Source: Sporosarcina sp.
Lineage (GTDB): Bacteria > Bacillota > Bacilli > Bacillales_A > Planococcaceae
Assembly: GCF_029257255.1 (NCBI RefSeq)
Contig: NZ_JARICI010000015.1
Coordinates: 1-64,000, forward strand
Length of the DNA: 64,000 bases
Direction of reading: 5' to 3'
Notes under the pieces: generated by a model
Database searches by the model: none
Told to the model about the DNA's origin: nothing
What the model saw: the letters and a program-made list of their open reading frames with translations, nothing else
Shown: positions 57,801 to 64,000 of the stretch, piece after piece
Position numbering within the stretch: the stretch's first letter is position 1
Layout: each line of letters begins with the position of its first letter
Translations under genes and position numbers: made by a program

Positions 57801-58310
57801 TATTTTACCTAGCAAAAGTTGCAGATCATGCGCTTTGTCTTGCAAAATCCGAGGTGCCTGTTGATCTTCTAGTAAAGCAGTGACTGCAGCGAAAGTTTGC
57901 TGATCAATGCAGTATTTGCTGAATTCTTTCATGACATCGCTGATTTGCTCGGCAAAGCCGTGTTTCGACGCCGCCTGCTTGAACAGACGGAAGTCTTCTT
58001 TATTTTCTTCGAGCACGCTACGGACGAGCATGCGGTAGCCAAAGCTGTCGACTTCTTCACGTGTGATGCCGCCGACTTCCTGAAGGACGCGCCAGGCGAG
58101 CCGTTTGAATGTCAAGACTTGCGCGCGAATCATGCCGCTCAGCCCGAATTTGACCGAGAGGCTGTATTCCATGGAGTACGACAGCTGATCCGGCACAATG
58201 ACAATAATCGGCGGCCCCATTGGACGCTGCTTCAATTCTTCAGCGATTTCATTTTGAATGAAGTATGTTTTCCCCGTTCCTGAACGGCCTGTGATGAAAC
58301 GCAGTGACAT
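54822..58310 (-). CDS. addB: Helicase-exonuclease subunit AddB
   Basis: 1162 aa from ATG 58310 (MSLRFITGRSGTGKTYFIQNEIA), with AAAGGAGC upstream; the 28-codon extension of the track runs into a palindromic repeat. Walker A GRSGTGKT near 8-15. C-terminal nuclease core RVVDYKSSARALDL, and the four-Cys iron-sulfur staple: one Cys in YSCPFQHFTTYG, three in MPCQFCSYQSICQFD near the C-terminus. Provides the second nuclease and Chi-sensing in AddAB. First gene of the operon. Confidence 0.97.
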   Translation of the reverse strand: MSLRFITGRSGTGKTYFIQNEIAEELKQRPMGPPIIVIVPDQLSYSMEYSLSVKFGLSGMIRAQVLTFKRLAWRVLQEVGGITREEVDSFGYRMLVRSVLEENKEDFRLFKQAASKHGFAEQISDVMKEFSKYCIDQQTFAAVTALLEDQQAPRILQDKAHDLQLLLGKIEERLGTTYMDSEGQLNALAQQIPHAEWLKDSTIYIDGFGDFTTQEYNIISQLMKFTKRVNVVLPMEDAGQSGEHELFYTAEQQFATLQQHAYSDSVPLDETVHLTELQRFSNEELKHLEEQFDNYPPQTKESESHIQLIEATNRRAEVHAVARSIRKLMREGKRYQDISVIYRQPEEYDELLQMIFPQYDIPVFISRKKPMLHHPLIEFARSLLEAVRTDWTYEAVFRAVKTDLFFPANESKQVWRERADRLENFILAKGIHGSKRWLDEERWIVSRYRGLEMVKKVQTDEELAMQAEYAETRDIIRQPLLELQEKMQDAKTGRDVAEALFFTMESLHVYDKMVGLEKEEQQENRLREAAEHEQAWNSWINVLDQFVLMFGDKELPIADAIKILDEGFDTLEFKLIPPSLDQVTVTTVELFNSMDVDCVFVLGANEGVLPLRNDHEGLLSDHDRELFSELGITLAPTSKTQLMRESYMVYRAFTGARERLTVSYPIADEEGKALIPSLYVPRLQQISNDIPVELAVIEPTDLPDTEDKMPYIEHPEVSLSYAVRVMRQANSHEEMEPEWQAVLAYYKEDPLWSSIIQSIAQPALKRQKTEMLDPHLTAGLYGTSFTTSVSRIESYYSCPFQHFTTYGLGLQDRTEFQLEAPDIGDLFHAALKWVSDEVMRQGLSWAELTREQCWQLGREAIDALTPKFFHKILLSSQRYAYIQRKLMQIIQRTISALQSQSRNSKFTPIAIEAGFGPNEAIPPLEIQLKQGQQMRIRGRIDRVDTMKKDDQTFLRVVDYKSSARALDLTEVYYGLSLQMLTYLDVALEHADDWLGVHADPAGVLYMYVHNPMLRLTKELADDAVEKELMKSYKMQGYIVEDAEVALAMDDHLESESLIIPARLKKDGSFYSTSKVLPTEDLNMMRTFVRKRHRQAGDGMLAGDTRVYPYRLKDHMPCQFCSYQSICQFDRTDPTQPERHYAALKPEDSLEKMRKEVDPNANS

Positions 58311-58356
58311 GTTGGTTTTGCTCCTTTCTTTGTACAATTGAATTTGTATGTAGTTG

Positions 58357-58486
58357 GGGATTTTCGCTCCGGGCAGACGCTTTCCGCGGGGCATGGCTTG
58401 AGCCTCCTCGTCCGCTACGCTACCTGCGGGGTCTCAAGGCTCATGCTATTCCCGCAGGAGTCGCCGCCCTGCGCTCCAATCCCTAA
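58357..58486 (-). repeat. Palindromic repeat, copy K, upstream of addB
   Basis: GGGGATTTTCGCTCCGGGCAGACGCTTTCCGCGGGGCATGG ... CGCAGGAGTCGCCGCCCTGCGCTCCAATCCC. Inner arms GGCTTGAG / CTCAAGGCTCATGC; it shares CGCGGGG...CCCGCAGGAGTCGCC with copies C and L. Ends 46 bp upstream of the addB start codon. Confidence 0.88.
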
Positions 58487-58959
58487 ATAGTAAGCTAAAT
58501 GAATAAGAGTTAGCTTTTCAATTATACCTCTTAAGTTCTTCGGTACTTTGTCTTGTGTAAAAAACAACTGTATGTATAATTTATACAGTTCTATTTTATA
58601 TTAAAATGAGTTCTAGTTCTTTGAAAGCAAGCTTAGTATTGTAACCTCATACTTAGCTTTTAAGCCCACAATAAATTTCCAGTTCATAGGTATTGTGCCA
58701 GTGAAAATGCTATTTGTTTAAATGTAGTTTGGTGTCACTAATATGCAGATAGCGTCTTGATCCCAAAACATTGGTGCAAAGTTCAAAACCATGAATATTA
58801 ATAACTTAGCAATAAACAAAAGACTAAAATCAAACTCAATATCCTCTTTTAACCCAAGCCAATGAGACATAAATACTTTATATACTCCGTGATCCACAAA
58901 GCTTCCCAGATGTTAGAAGGCTTTAGCGTCCTTACTATATCAATTCGTAACAAAAAGTA

Positions 58960-59170
58960 GGATTGAAGCGGAGGGTCGGGCGACTCCTGCGGGAATAGCA
59001 ATTACTTCTGCGATTAAAGGCGAAGCGTTATGAGCATGAGTCTGGAGACCCCGCAAAGATGCCTTAATTTCTGTAAAGAGCACAGAAATACGGCAAATCG
59101 AACACTTCGCAGTTCGATTGGCAGAAGCCACGCCCGCGGAAAGCGTCCCCACCTGTAGCGGAAATCCCAA
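58960..59170 (+). repeat. Palindromic repeat, copy L, with two nested hairpins
   Basis: GGATTGAAGCGGAGGGTCGGGCGACTCCTGCGGGAATAGC ... GCGGAAAGCGTCCCCACCTGTAGCGGAAATCCC. At 211 bp it is the longest copy. It contains an extra insert with ATTTCTGT/ACAGAAAT (59067-59089) and AATCGAAC/GTTCGATT (59096-59119), both perfect 8-bp stems. Confidence 0.88.
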
Positions 59171-59197
59171 ACTGCCCACTAACTAGTCTTGCATTCA

Positions 59198-59258
59198 ACA
59201 CAAAAAAATCCCGCCACACCGTTTCTTTCATTGTACCGAAAGAGTGGTGAGACAGGAA
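59198..59258 (-). terminator. Terminator after TVP38-family gene
   Basis: CACCACTCTTTC / GAAAGAAACGGTGTGG with mismatches, then TTTTTTT on the minus strand. Confidence 0.7.
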
Positions 59259-59263
59259 ATTTT

Positions 59264-59899
59264 TTAATTATTCTTTTCCTCTGGCTTGTTCAGCGTTGAG
59301 AAGCTTCTGAAATCATCTTCCACTTTTTTATTCAGCCTGCGTTCAAACCACTTCCCAACAATCCACAGCAGGAAAATCAGCAAGAACATGATCAGCGTTC
59401 TGATCGGCTTCGTAAACAAAGCCCTGAAATCGTAACCTATGTACGTAATCATAATAATCATCACAAGCTTTCCAAGCATCAGCGCAAACAAATAATTCTT
59501 CTTATTCATATTCGACAAACCCGCCACTAGATTAACGAGTGCTGACGGCGTGAACGGGAAACATATCAGTATGAAAAGCGGTCCGAATCCGTTACGCTCC
59601 ACCCATTGAATCAGCTTCTGCACTTTCGCTGGTCTCTTCAAGAATGAAAAGAAGCGGTTGTGGCCGTAATAGCGCACCAGCAGGAACACCGCATACGACC
59701 CCGCAACCGTCCCCACCCATGACAGCAAAAAGCCGTACCAGAAGCCGAACGCGATGGCGTTAGCGAAGACGAAGACGACAAGCGGCAGAAACGGCAGAAA
59801 CGCTTCCAGAAATGGCGGGATGAGCCCCACAAACAAACCTATTGATTCATACTGCTCTGCCAAGTCTTCTACTTTATCAATCGACAACCATTCATTCAT
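59264..59899 (-). CDS. TVP38/TMEM64 (VTT domain) membrane protein
   Basis: 211 aa from ATG 59899 (MNEWLSIDKVEDLAEQYES), with GAGGGTG about 8 nt upstream. VTT/SNARE-associated fold: FVGLIPPFLEAFLPFLPLVVFVFANAIAFGFW, SWVGTVAGSYAVFLLVRYYG, then GFGPLFILICFPFTPSALVNLVAGLSNM and two further helices; basic/acidic C-tail. Related DedA/TVP38 proteins act as lipid scramblases or support membrane homeostasis; exact role unknown. Divergent from azlC. Confidence 0.9.
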   Translation of the reverse strand: MNEWLSIDKVEDLAEQYESIGLFVGLIPPFLEAFLPFLPLVVFVFANAIAFGFWYGFLLSWVGTVAGSYAVFLLVRYYGHNRFFSFLKRPAKVQKLIQWVERNGFGPLFILICFPFTPSALVNLVAGLSNMNKKNYLFALMLGKLVMIIMITYIGYDFRALFTKPIRTLIMFLLIFLLWIVGKWFERRLNKKVEDDFRSFSTLNKPEEKNN

Positions 59900-59975
59900 C
59901 ACAAACACCCTCACCGTTTCGAATTAACTTATAGTATAATAGCAGACAGATTCTTAAAGAAAGATGGGTTGCTAG

Positions 59976-60701
59976 ATGAACACAACCTTTTCTCAAGGCG
60001 TAAAAGCGGGGACAAGCATTGCAATCGGCTACTTCCCTGTCGCCTTGACATTCGGACTGCTTGCCAAAACAACCGGCCTGTCCATTTTTGAAGCTACTGC
60101 CATGAGCCTGCTCGTCTATGCCGGCGCTTCACAATATATGGCGCTCAGCCTGATTGCAACGGGCGTGGCCCCTTGGCTTATCGTAATGAATACATTCATC
60201 GTCAACATCCGCCACTTTTTGATGACCGCTTCATTGAGCGAAAATGTTGCACCTGCACCAAAGTGGATGAAAGCGATCTATGCTTTCGGTATTACCGATG
60301 AATCTTTTTCTGTACTGTCTACGCAAAAAGGCGGTAAGATCACAGCCGTATTCACGTTCGGTGTTACCTTGATTGCCTACAGCAGCTGGGTGATCTTCAC
60401 AGCAGTAGGCCATGTAATCGGAGCCAATCTGCCGCAGTTTCTGCAGCAAGCGATGTCCGTTGCGCTTTATGCGATGTTCATCGGACTGCTCGTTCCTTCG
60501 ATGAAAGGTAACCGGAAAGTCGTGTTGCTGGCCGTAATTGGCGCCGGTATTCATTGTGTACTGTATTACTCGAACCTGCTTTCAACCGGCTGGTCTATAT
60601 TGGTCGCAACGCTCGGTTCCGCAATCATTGTGGAAATTTTATATGTAAAAACCAATAAAACTGTTGAGAACTGGACTGCAGAGAAGGAGGCTGATCAATA
60701 A
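59976..60701 (+). CDS. azlC: AzlC family branched-chain amino-acid exporter, large subunit
   Basis: 241 aa, about seven hydrophobic segments. GVKAGTSIAIGYFPVALTFGLLAK at the N-terminus, SLLVYAGASQYMALSLIATG and NTFIVNIRHFLMTASL are the LIV-E/AzlC signature. With AzlD it exports branched-chain amino acids or their analogues. The ribosome site is weak (AAGATGGG). Its stop overlaps the azlD start as TAATG. Confidence 0.95.
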   Translation: MNTTFSQGVKAGTSIAIGYFPVALTFGLLAKTTGLSIFEATAMSLLVYAGASQYMALSLIATGVAPWLIVMNTFIVNIRHFLMTASLSENVAPAPKWMKAIYAFGITDESFSVLSTQKGGKITAVFTFGVTLIAYSSWVIFTAVGHVIGANLPQFLQQAMSVALYAMFIGLLVPSMKGNRKVVLLAVIGAGIHCVLYYSNLLSTGWSILVATLGSAIIVEILYVKTNKTVENWTAEKEADQ

Positions 60702-61003
60702 TGGGACCTGTTTATTGGTGGATGATTCTCGGAATGGCAATCGCGACATATTTGCCTAGAATGATTCCTTTGACGTTCCTTGACGGAAAAGAGTTGCCGC
60801 CAATCGTCAGCGGAGTGTTGCGCAATATTCCCTACGCTGTGCTCGGCGCATTGATCTTCCCTGCAATCTTGCATATCCAGGATCATATGTTATTTGGAAT
60901 TATCGGTGCTATTACTGCATTCATTTTATCTTTTATTGGCTTGGACGTCATGTTCGTTGTCATTGGCACGATCGCCGTTCTAGCGGTGTATAGTTTATTT
61001 TAA
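60701..61003 (+). CDS. azlD: AzlD family small exporter subunit
   Basis: 100 aa with four membrane helices. YWWMILGMAIATYLPRMIPLTFLDGKELPPIVSGVLRNIPYAVLGALIFPAIL is typical of AzlD. Partner of AzlC. AGAAGGAGG within the end of azlC provides the ribosome site; one-base overlap (TAATG) implies translational coupling. Confidence 0.95.
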   Translation: MGPVYWWMILGMAIATYLPRMIPLTFLDGKELPPIVSGVLRNIPYAVLGALIFPAILHIQDHMLFGIIGAITAFILSFIGLDVMFVVIGTIAVLAVYSLF

Positions 61004-61067
61004 GATCTCTTACTACAATGATTCCCAAAGAATAGCTAACTAAAACAGCAAAACTTCATTACGGTAC

Positions 61068-61115
61068 AAAAATGCGGTTTTCAAAGAGTCGACTCCTTTG
61101 AAAACCGCGTATTTT
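61068..61115. terminator. Bidirectional terminator azlD / csbA
   Basis: GCGGTTTTCAAAG / CTTTGAAAACCGC, 13-bp perfect stem, A-rich on one side and T-rich on the other. Confidence 0.9.
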
Positions 61116-61366
61116 TATTCCTCAATTTGATTCTTTCGTGCAGTGCGCACCATACGCGTTGCAAACCAAAATCCAGCTGTCAATGAAACCGCATCGGCCA
61201 CATACAGCAACCAGTTATGCGTATAGCCCGCGTAAACGGATGCCGCAATCAGCGCGAGCGTCAAAATGAGACCGACCACATGGTGAAATGTCACCCTCGT
61301 AAAAAATACCACTAATATTCCAGGCAGTAAAGTCGCAAACAGAAGCTTCGTTTCAAAATCATGCAT
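61115..61366 (-). CDS. csbA: CsbA family small membrane protein (DUF2198)
   Basis: 83 aa, three membrane helices: LLFATLLPGILVVFFTRVTF, VVGLILTLALIAASVYAGY, WLLYVADAVSLTAGFWFATRMV. LLPGILVVFFTRVTFHHVVGL fits CsbA, a SigB-controlled stress protein of unknown function in B. subtilis; there it precedes uvrBA. AAAAGGAGAG precedes ATG. Starts 14 nt after minJ, so it may be co-transcribed with it; no separate SigB promoter was recognised. Confidence 0.88.
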   Translation of the reverse strand: MHDFETKLLFATLLPGILVVFFTRVTFHHVVGLILTLALIAASVYAGYTHNWLLYVADAVSLTAGFWFATRMVRTARKNQIEE

Positions 61367-61380
61367 CGCACTCTCTCCTT

Positions 61381-62562
61381 TTACCGCACAACCAGCATGC
61401 CCAGTCGGAAATGATCGTGGCGGTATAACACTTGCTGTTTCAATCGCACTTCGCCGTCACGTCCGATGACTTGCAGGCGGCAGTGAGCAGCGTTTATTTG
61501 AATCGCATCATATAATTCGTCTTCATTGTGAATCGTAATTCCGTTAACCGACTTGATGAGATCTCCCGGGATAATTCCCATTTTCTCTGCTGGAGAATCT
61601 TCTAGCACCGAAACGACGTAGACTCCTTCTGATTGGGGAACCAATAAAAGTGCATGTTTGCGCTCAGTGACCGACATCAAAACAGACAGGAAGATTCGGC
61701 ATACGACACCCGCAATGAGTGCTGCCCAGCCTAGAATTGGCATCCAGTAAGCCCCGATACCAACTGCCGCAACCGCGACTCCAAGCCATGCAACTGCTGC
61801 CCCTATTTTAGGAAACAGCACATCAGGGAAAGTAGCGCGTGCCATTTGTGAGAACCCAATGACTAAAGGAATCGGAATCAAAGAAAACTTCTCAGAACCC
61901 AGCGTAAACTGTGGCCAGTACGGCACATATTCCGCGATCATATGTCCTGGAACGACCAACACAACCGGTACAATCCACAGCAATTTAGCCTGATATATCG
62001 CGGCACGCAACCCACGTTTTGTGGGAGTTAAAAACGGTGAAGCATGTCGGCTCGCATAACGACGGATCAATAATCCTTCCGTAAGTAAGAACAATCCTGC
62101 GATGATCGGTACCGTGACAGCCATCGTGCCGAAAAAGTCCAAGTTTTCCTGCACGAACCAATCTTTCACGGAAAATTTCGGTGCCCAGCGATCAAGCGCA
62201 TACAATCCAAAAAATGCAATCGCTGCATAATAGATCGGCGAAGCGAGTTTATAAGAAAATGATAAGATTACGATCATCATCACAGCTGATACCAGGATAA
62301 TCCAATTGAAATCTACGGTCAGTCCGACGCCTGCAATGAGGAGTGATAGCAGAAACCCGTGAAGCCAGGCGGATGAAATCGAGTGTTTCATTTCAGTTAG
62401 GCCCGAAAGCACACGAATTGTAAAATCTCTCCGTTCCCGTTTCACGCGCACATAGCCGAGCAAAACAGCTGCAAGAACCGCCACCAGCCACACCGGATTC
62501 AACACGAAATAGAGGATCGCTTCTGTAATGTTATTCAGTAGTTCACTAGATATGATGATCAC
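61381..62562 (-). CDS. minJ: MinJ-like PDZ membrane protein
   Basis: 393 aa with about seven to eight membrane helices (from NPVWLVAVLAAVLLGY to WMPILGWAALIAGVVCRIFLS) and a C-terminal PDZ domain (VYVVSVLEDSPAEKMGIIPGDLIKSVNGITIHNEDELYDAI, about 312-352). MinJ links DivIVA to MinD for division-site placement in B. subtilis. Order ctp-minJ-csbA matches that region. Start uncertain: the only canonical codon, GTG 62562, overlaps the GGGAAGGTG ribosome site. Confidence 0.9.
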   Translation of the reverse strand: MIIISSELLNNITEAILYFVLNPVWLVAVLAAVLLGYVRVKRERRDFTIRVLSGLTEMKHSISSAWLHGFLLSLLIAGVGLTVDFNWIILVSAVMMIVILSFSYKLASPIYYAAIAFFGLYALDRWAPKFSVKDWFVQENLDFFGTMAVTVPIIAGLFLLTEGLLIRRYASRHASPFLTPTKRGLRAAIYQAKLLWIVPVVLVVPGHMIAEYVPYWPQFTLGSEKFSLIPIPLVIGFSQMARATFPDVLFPKIGAAVAWLGVAVAAVGIGAYWMPILGWAALIAGVVCRIFLSVLMSVTERKHALLLVPQSEGVYVVSVLEDSPAEKMGIIPGDLIKSVNGITIHNEDELYDAIQINAAHCRLQVIGRDGEVRLKQQVLYRHDHFRLGMLVVR

Positions 62563-62934
62563 CTTCCCGCTCGTCCAAACAACTCTTTTACCTATTGTAC
62601 AAAAAATAAAAGCAAATAGCGAATACCTACTTGCTTAAAATGGCTATTTTGATAGAGATGAGTAAAAAGTTATGCAGACTTCACGGCAATGAGCGTTTGC
62701 GGATACTGTCTGGGCAATGTTATTGGCGTATGATCCACCCAGCTATGCGGTAAGATCACCTTGACGCACCAAAAAGCTGTCGCAACGCACCAAAACTCCC
62801 GAGAAGCGAGCCAAAACCATCCTGCGACGCACCTTTCCACAGCTCCGCCGCACCATTCGCACCCGGCACCGAGCCAATCCACCTGGCCACCGCACCAATC
62901 CTGTGCACCCCACGCATCCTCCCAATGAAATCCA
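62563..62934. other. GC-rich stretch with imperfect GGTGCG repeats
   Basis: Gap between the S41 protease and minJ. On the minus strand, GGTGCG or GGTGC recurs about nine times between 62755 and 62910, often within TTTTGGTGCGT. Two overlapping track frames here (Trp/Cys-rich and Gly/Ala-rich) lack ribosome sites and look artefactual. Confidence 0.5.
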
Positions 62935-62972
62935 CAAAAAAGCAGCTCCAGGAAAATACCTCCCAGAGCCAC
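62935..62972 (-). terminator. Terminator after S41 protease
   Basis: GGCTCTGGGA / TTCCTGGAGC with a TTTTTT tail on the minus strand, starting a few bases after the stop. Confidence 0.7.
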
Positions 62973-62976
62973 CACG

Positions 62977-64000
62977 TCATTCTGCTAATTCATTCACCAA
63001 ATAATCAACTGCCATTCGCAGCTGCTTGTCGTTCTTTGGTTGATTGCGGAATTCTTCAACAGTCTCTTTCAATGCAGTGAAAAATCCGCGATCCATTGAG
63101 TTGCTCTCAGCAATCTGGCGGTCGGCGCGAAAAGCGTGGACTGCCGCTGCGGTATCTTTATCATAATAGCCGTCCGTGCGACCAGGCTTATAGTCGAGCG
63201 CCTTCAGCATGCGCTGCGCGTAAGCAATCTGCTCATTGAAGTGTCCTTCTTTGAACGAATCCGTCACCATTTGTAAATGTTCTGTGAACAGGACGCTCTG
63301 CTTCACTTCAATGTCAGCCGTGACCCCTTTGCCGTGAATCCACTTTTCTTTCGGCGTCAGCCATTTATTCGTCGACAGCTTCAGTTCGCCACCGTTTGAT
63401 AACTCCATTGTTTCCTGCACAGTCCCTTTACCAAAACTCGTCGTGCCAATTAACGTTCCGCGTTTTAAATCCTTCAGCGCGGCACTCAATACTTCGCTGG
63501 CTGATGCACTTCCGACATCCTGCAGCAACACGACAGGGATTTTCTTCAACCGTTCATTAAACTCCAGCTTCTCCGACTTTTCTGTAACAATCGGAGCCAG
63601 ACTGCCTTTCGCATCTTGCATCACGACAAAAACTTGATCGTTCTCGAGTAAACTCGCTGCAATCTCAGATACCGCTACCAAATAGCCCCCCGGATTTCCG
63701 CGCACATCAATAATCACTGCCTGCGCGCCTTGCTTAATGACGTCAGAAGTCGCTTTCTGCCACTCCTTTGCCGTCTCTTCCCCAAACATCGTCAGTGCTA
63801 TGTATCCCAGTTTAGCACCTCGTTCTTCAAGCAGTTGATGACTCACAGACTGTACAGGCATCGTATCGCGCACAATCGTGAACTCCATATGCTTATCCGA
63901 TTCTGGCCGGAATATCGTCAGCTTCACTTCCGTCCCTTTTTTACCCCGAATCGAATTGACGACTTCCTGCAGCGTTTCATTGCCCAGCCGTTCACCGTTC
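62977..64000 (-). CDS. S41 carboxyl-terminal processing protease (CtpA/CtpB), N-terminus beyond window
   Basis: The frame stays open to base 64000, so the track start at 63927 is not the gene start. Visible: end of a PDZ domain (NGERLGNETLQEVVNSIRGKKGTEVKLTI), S41 core with DVRGNPGGYL and the Ser-Lys dyad in GSASASEVLSAALKDLKRGTLIGTTSFGKGTVQE, then a C-terminal peptidoglycan-binding domain (QIAYAQRMLKALDYKPGRTDGYYDKDTAAAVHAF). Extracytoplasmic protease; in B. subtilis CtpB activates SpoIVFB/SigK signalling, and both CtpA and CtpB carry related tails. Which of the two is not decided. Confidence 0.93.
   Translation of the reverse strand, partial: NGERLGNETLQEVVNSIRGKKGTEVKLTIFRPESDKHMEFTIVRDTMPVQSVSHQLLEERGAKLGYIALTMFGEETAKEWQKATSDVIKQGAQAVIIDVRGNPGGYLVAVSEIAASLLENDQVFVVMQDAKGSLAPIVTEKSEKLEFNERLKKIPVVLLQDVGSASASEVLSAALKDLKRGTLIGTTSFGKGTVQETMELSNGGELKLSTNKWLTPKEKWIHGKGVTADIEVKQSVLFTEHLQMVTDSFKEGHFNEQIAYAQRMLKALDYKPGRTDGYYDKDTAAAVHAFRADRQIAESNSMDRGFFTALKETVEEFRNQPKNDKQLRMAVDYLVNELAE

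Larger units (their letters stand above)
58357..59170 (+). repeat. Composite repeat element, locus 4
   Basis: Palindrome K, a 470-bp AT-rich middle, conserved flank CCAATGAGACATAAATACTT (58829-58962), palindrome L in opposite orientation. The middle part AAAGTTCAAAACCATGAATATTAATAACTTAGC resembles that of locus 3. No gene is present between addB and the TVP38 gene. Confidence 0.78.

Noticed and set aside
46983-59170. CRISPR array
   Set aside because: Repeats are long imperfect palindromes at irregular spacing in both orientations, without short identical repeats, unique spacers or cas genes.
62670-62980. Three overlapping ORFs (Trp/Cys-rich and Gly/Ala-rich)
   Set aside because: No ribosome sites, odd composition driven by GGTGCG repeats, and overlap with the protease terminator.

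Overview
The window looks like chromosomal DNA of a spore-forming member of the Bacillales, most likely a Sporosarcina-like member of the Planococcaceae. This rests on close gene-order agreement with Bacillus subtilis (yjcF-H / spoVIF / cotZ-cotO; yjbO-yjbH / pepF / coiA / mecA / spx; trpS / fabF / fabH; yitS-yitW; yisK-yisL / addAB; csbA / minJ / ctp), spore-coat and spoVA genes, strong AAGGAGG-type ribosome binding sites, frequent TTG/GTG starts, and a murE-prfC pair whose MurE C-terminus resembles lysine-adding enzymes. The genus is inference; no database was searched.

Layout. 1-10.7 kb: N-terminal half of an RND exporter, prfC, murE, a PAS histidine kinase, an aldehyde dehydrogenase, a CadA-type metal ATPase behind a promoter with two inverted-repeat operators, and an RluA-type pseudouridine synthase. 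10.8-16.4 kb: tRNA-Val, a 49-aa ORF missed by the track, a TAXI-type TRAP transporter operon with a candidate cre site, and YutG-type lipid phosphatase. 16.4-22.6 kb: yjcH-yjcG-yjcF, then a sporulation block (unknown 104-aa protein, spoVIF, YjcZ-like peptide, lipoprotein-spoVAC-spoVAD-spoVAEb behind a SigG-type promoter, cotZ, cotO). 22.6-33.4 kb: mgtE, RluD-like synthase, NAD kinase, UPF0738, lytic transglycosylase, truncated haemoglobin, spxH, pepF, coiA, mecA, spx. 33.8-38.5 kb: tryptophan T-box leader, trpS, fabF and fabH (FapR box), DUF2929. 38.5-46.8 kb: ClpB lacking its N-domain (CtsR box), RraA-like protein, repeats, YitW, YitV, HAD phosphatase, DegV, and a membrane-anchored amylase-like protein without the usual catalytic residues. 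46.8-64 kb: repeats, a 42-aa membrane protein and its truncated copy, yisL, yisK, DUF418, addA, addB, more repeats, TVP38, azlCD, csbA, minJ, and an S41 protease running off the end.

How genes connect: SpxH, MecA, ClpB and Spx form a ClpXP/ClpC regulated-proteolysis and stress theme; FabH/FabF are under FapR; the spoVA operon, cotZ, cotO and spoVIF serve spore formation and germination; AddAB does double-strand-break repair.

The most unusual content is a family of about a dozen imperfect palindromes (roughly 55-210 bp) sharing GGGATT / AATCCC ends. At four loci they occur as oppositely oriented pairs bracketing a conserved AT-rich segment, giving composite elements of about 0.45-0.8 kb. One complete composite sits between the Trp T-box terminator and trpS, one ends about 50 bp before addB, and one lies beside a truncated duplicate of a small gene.
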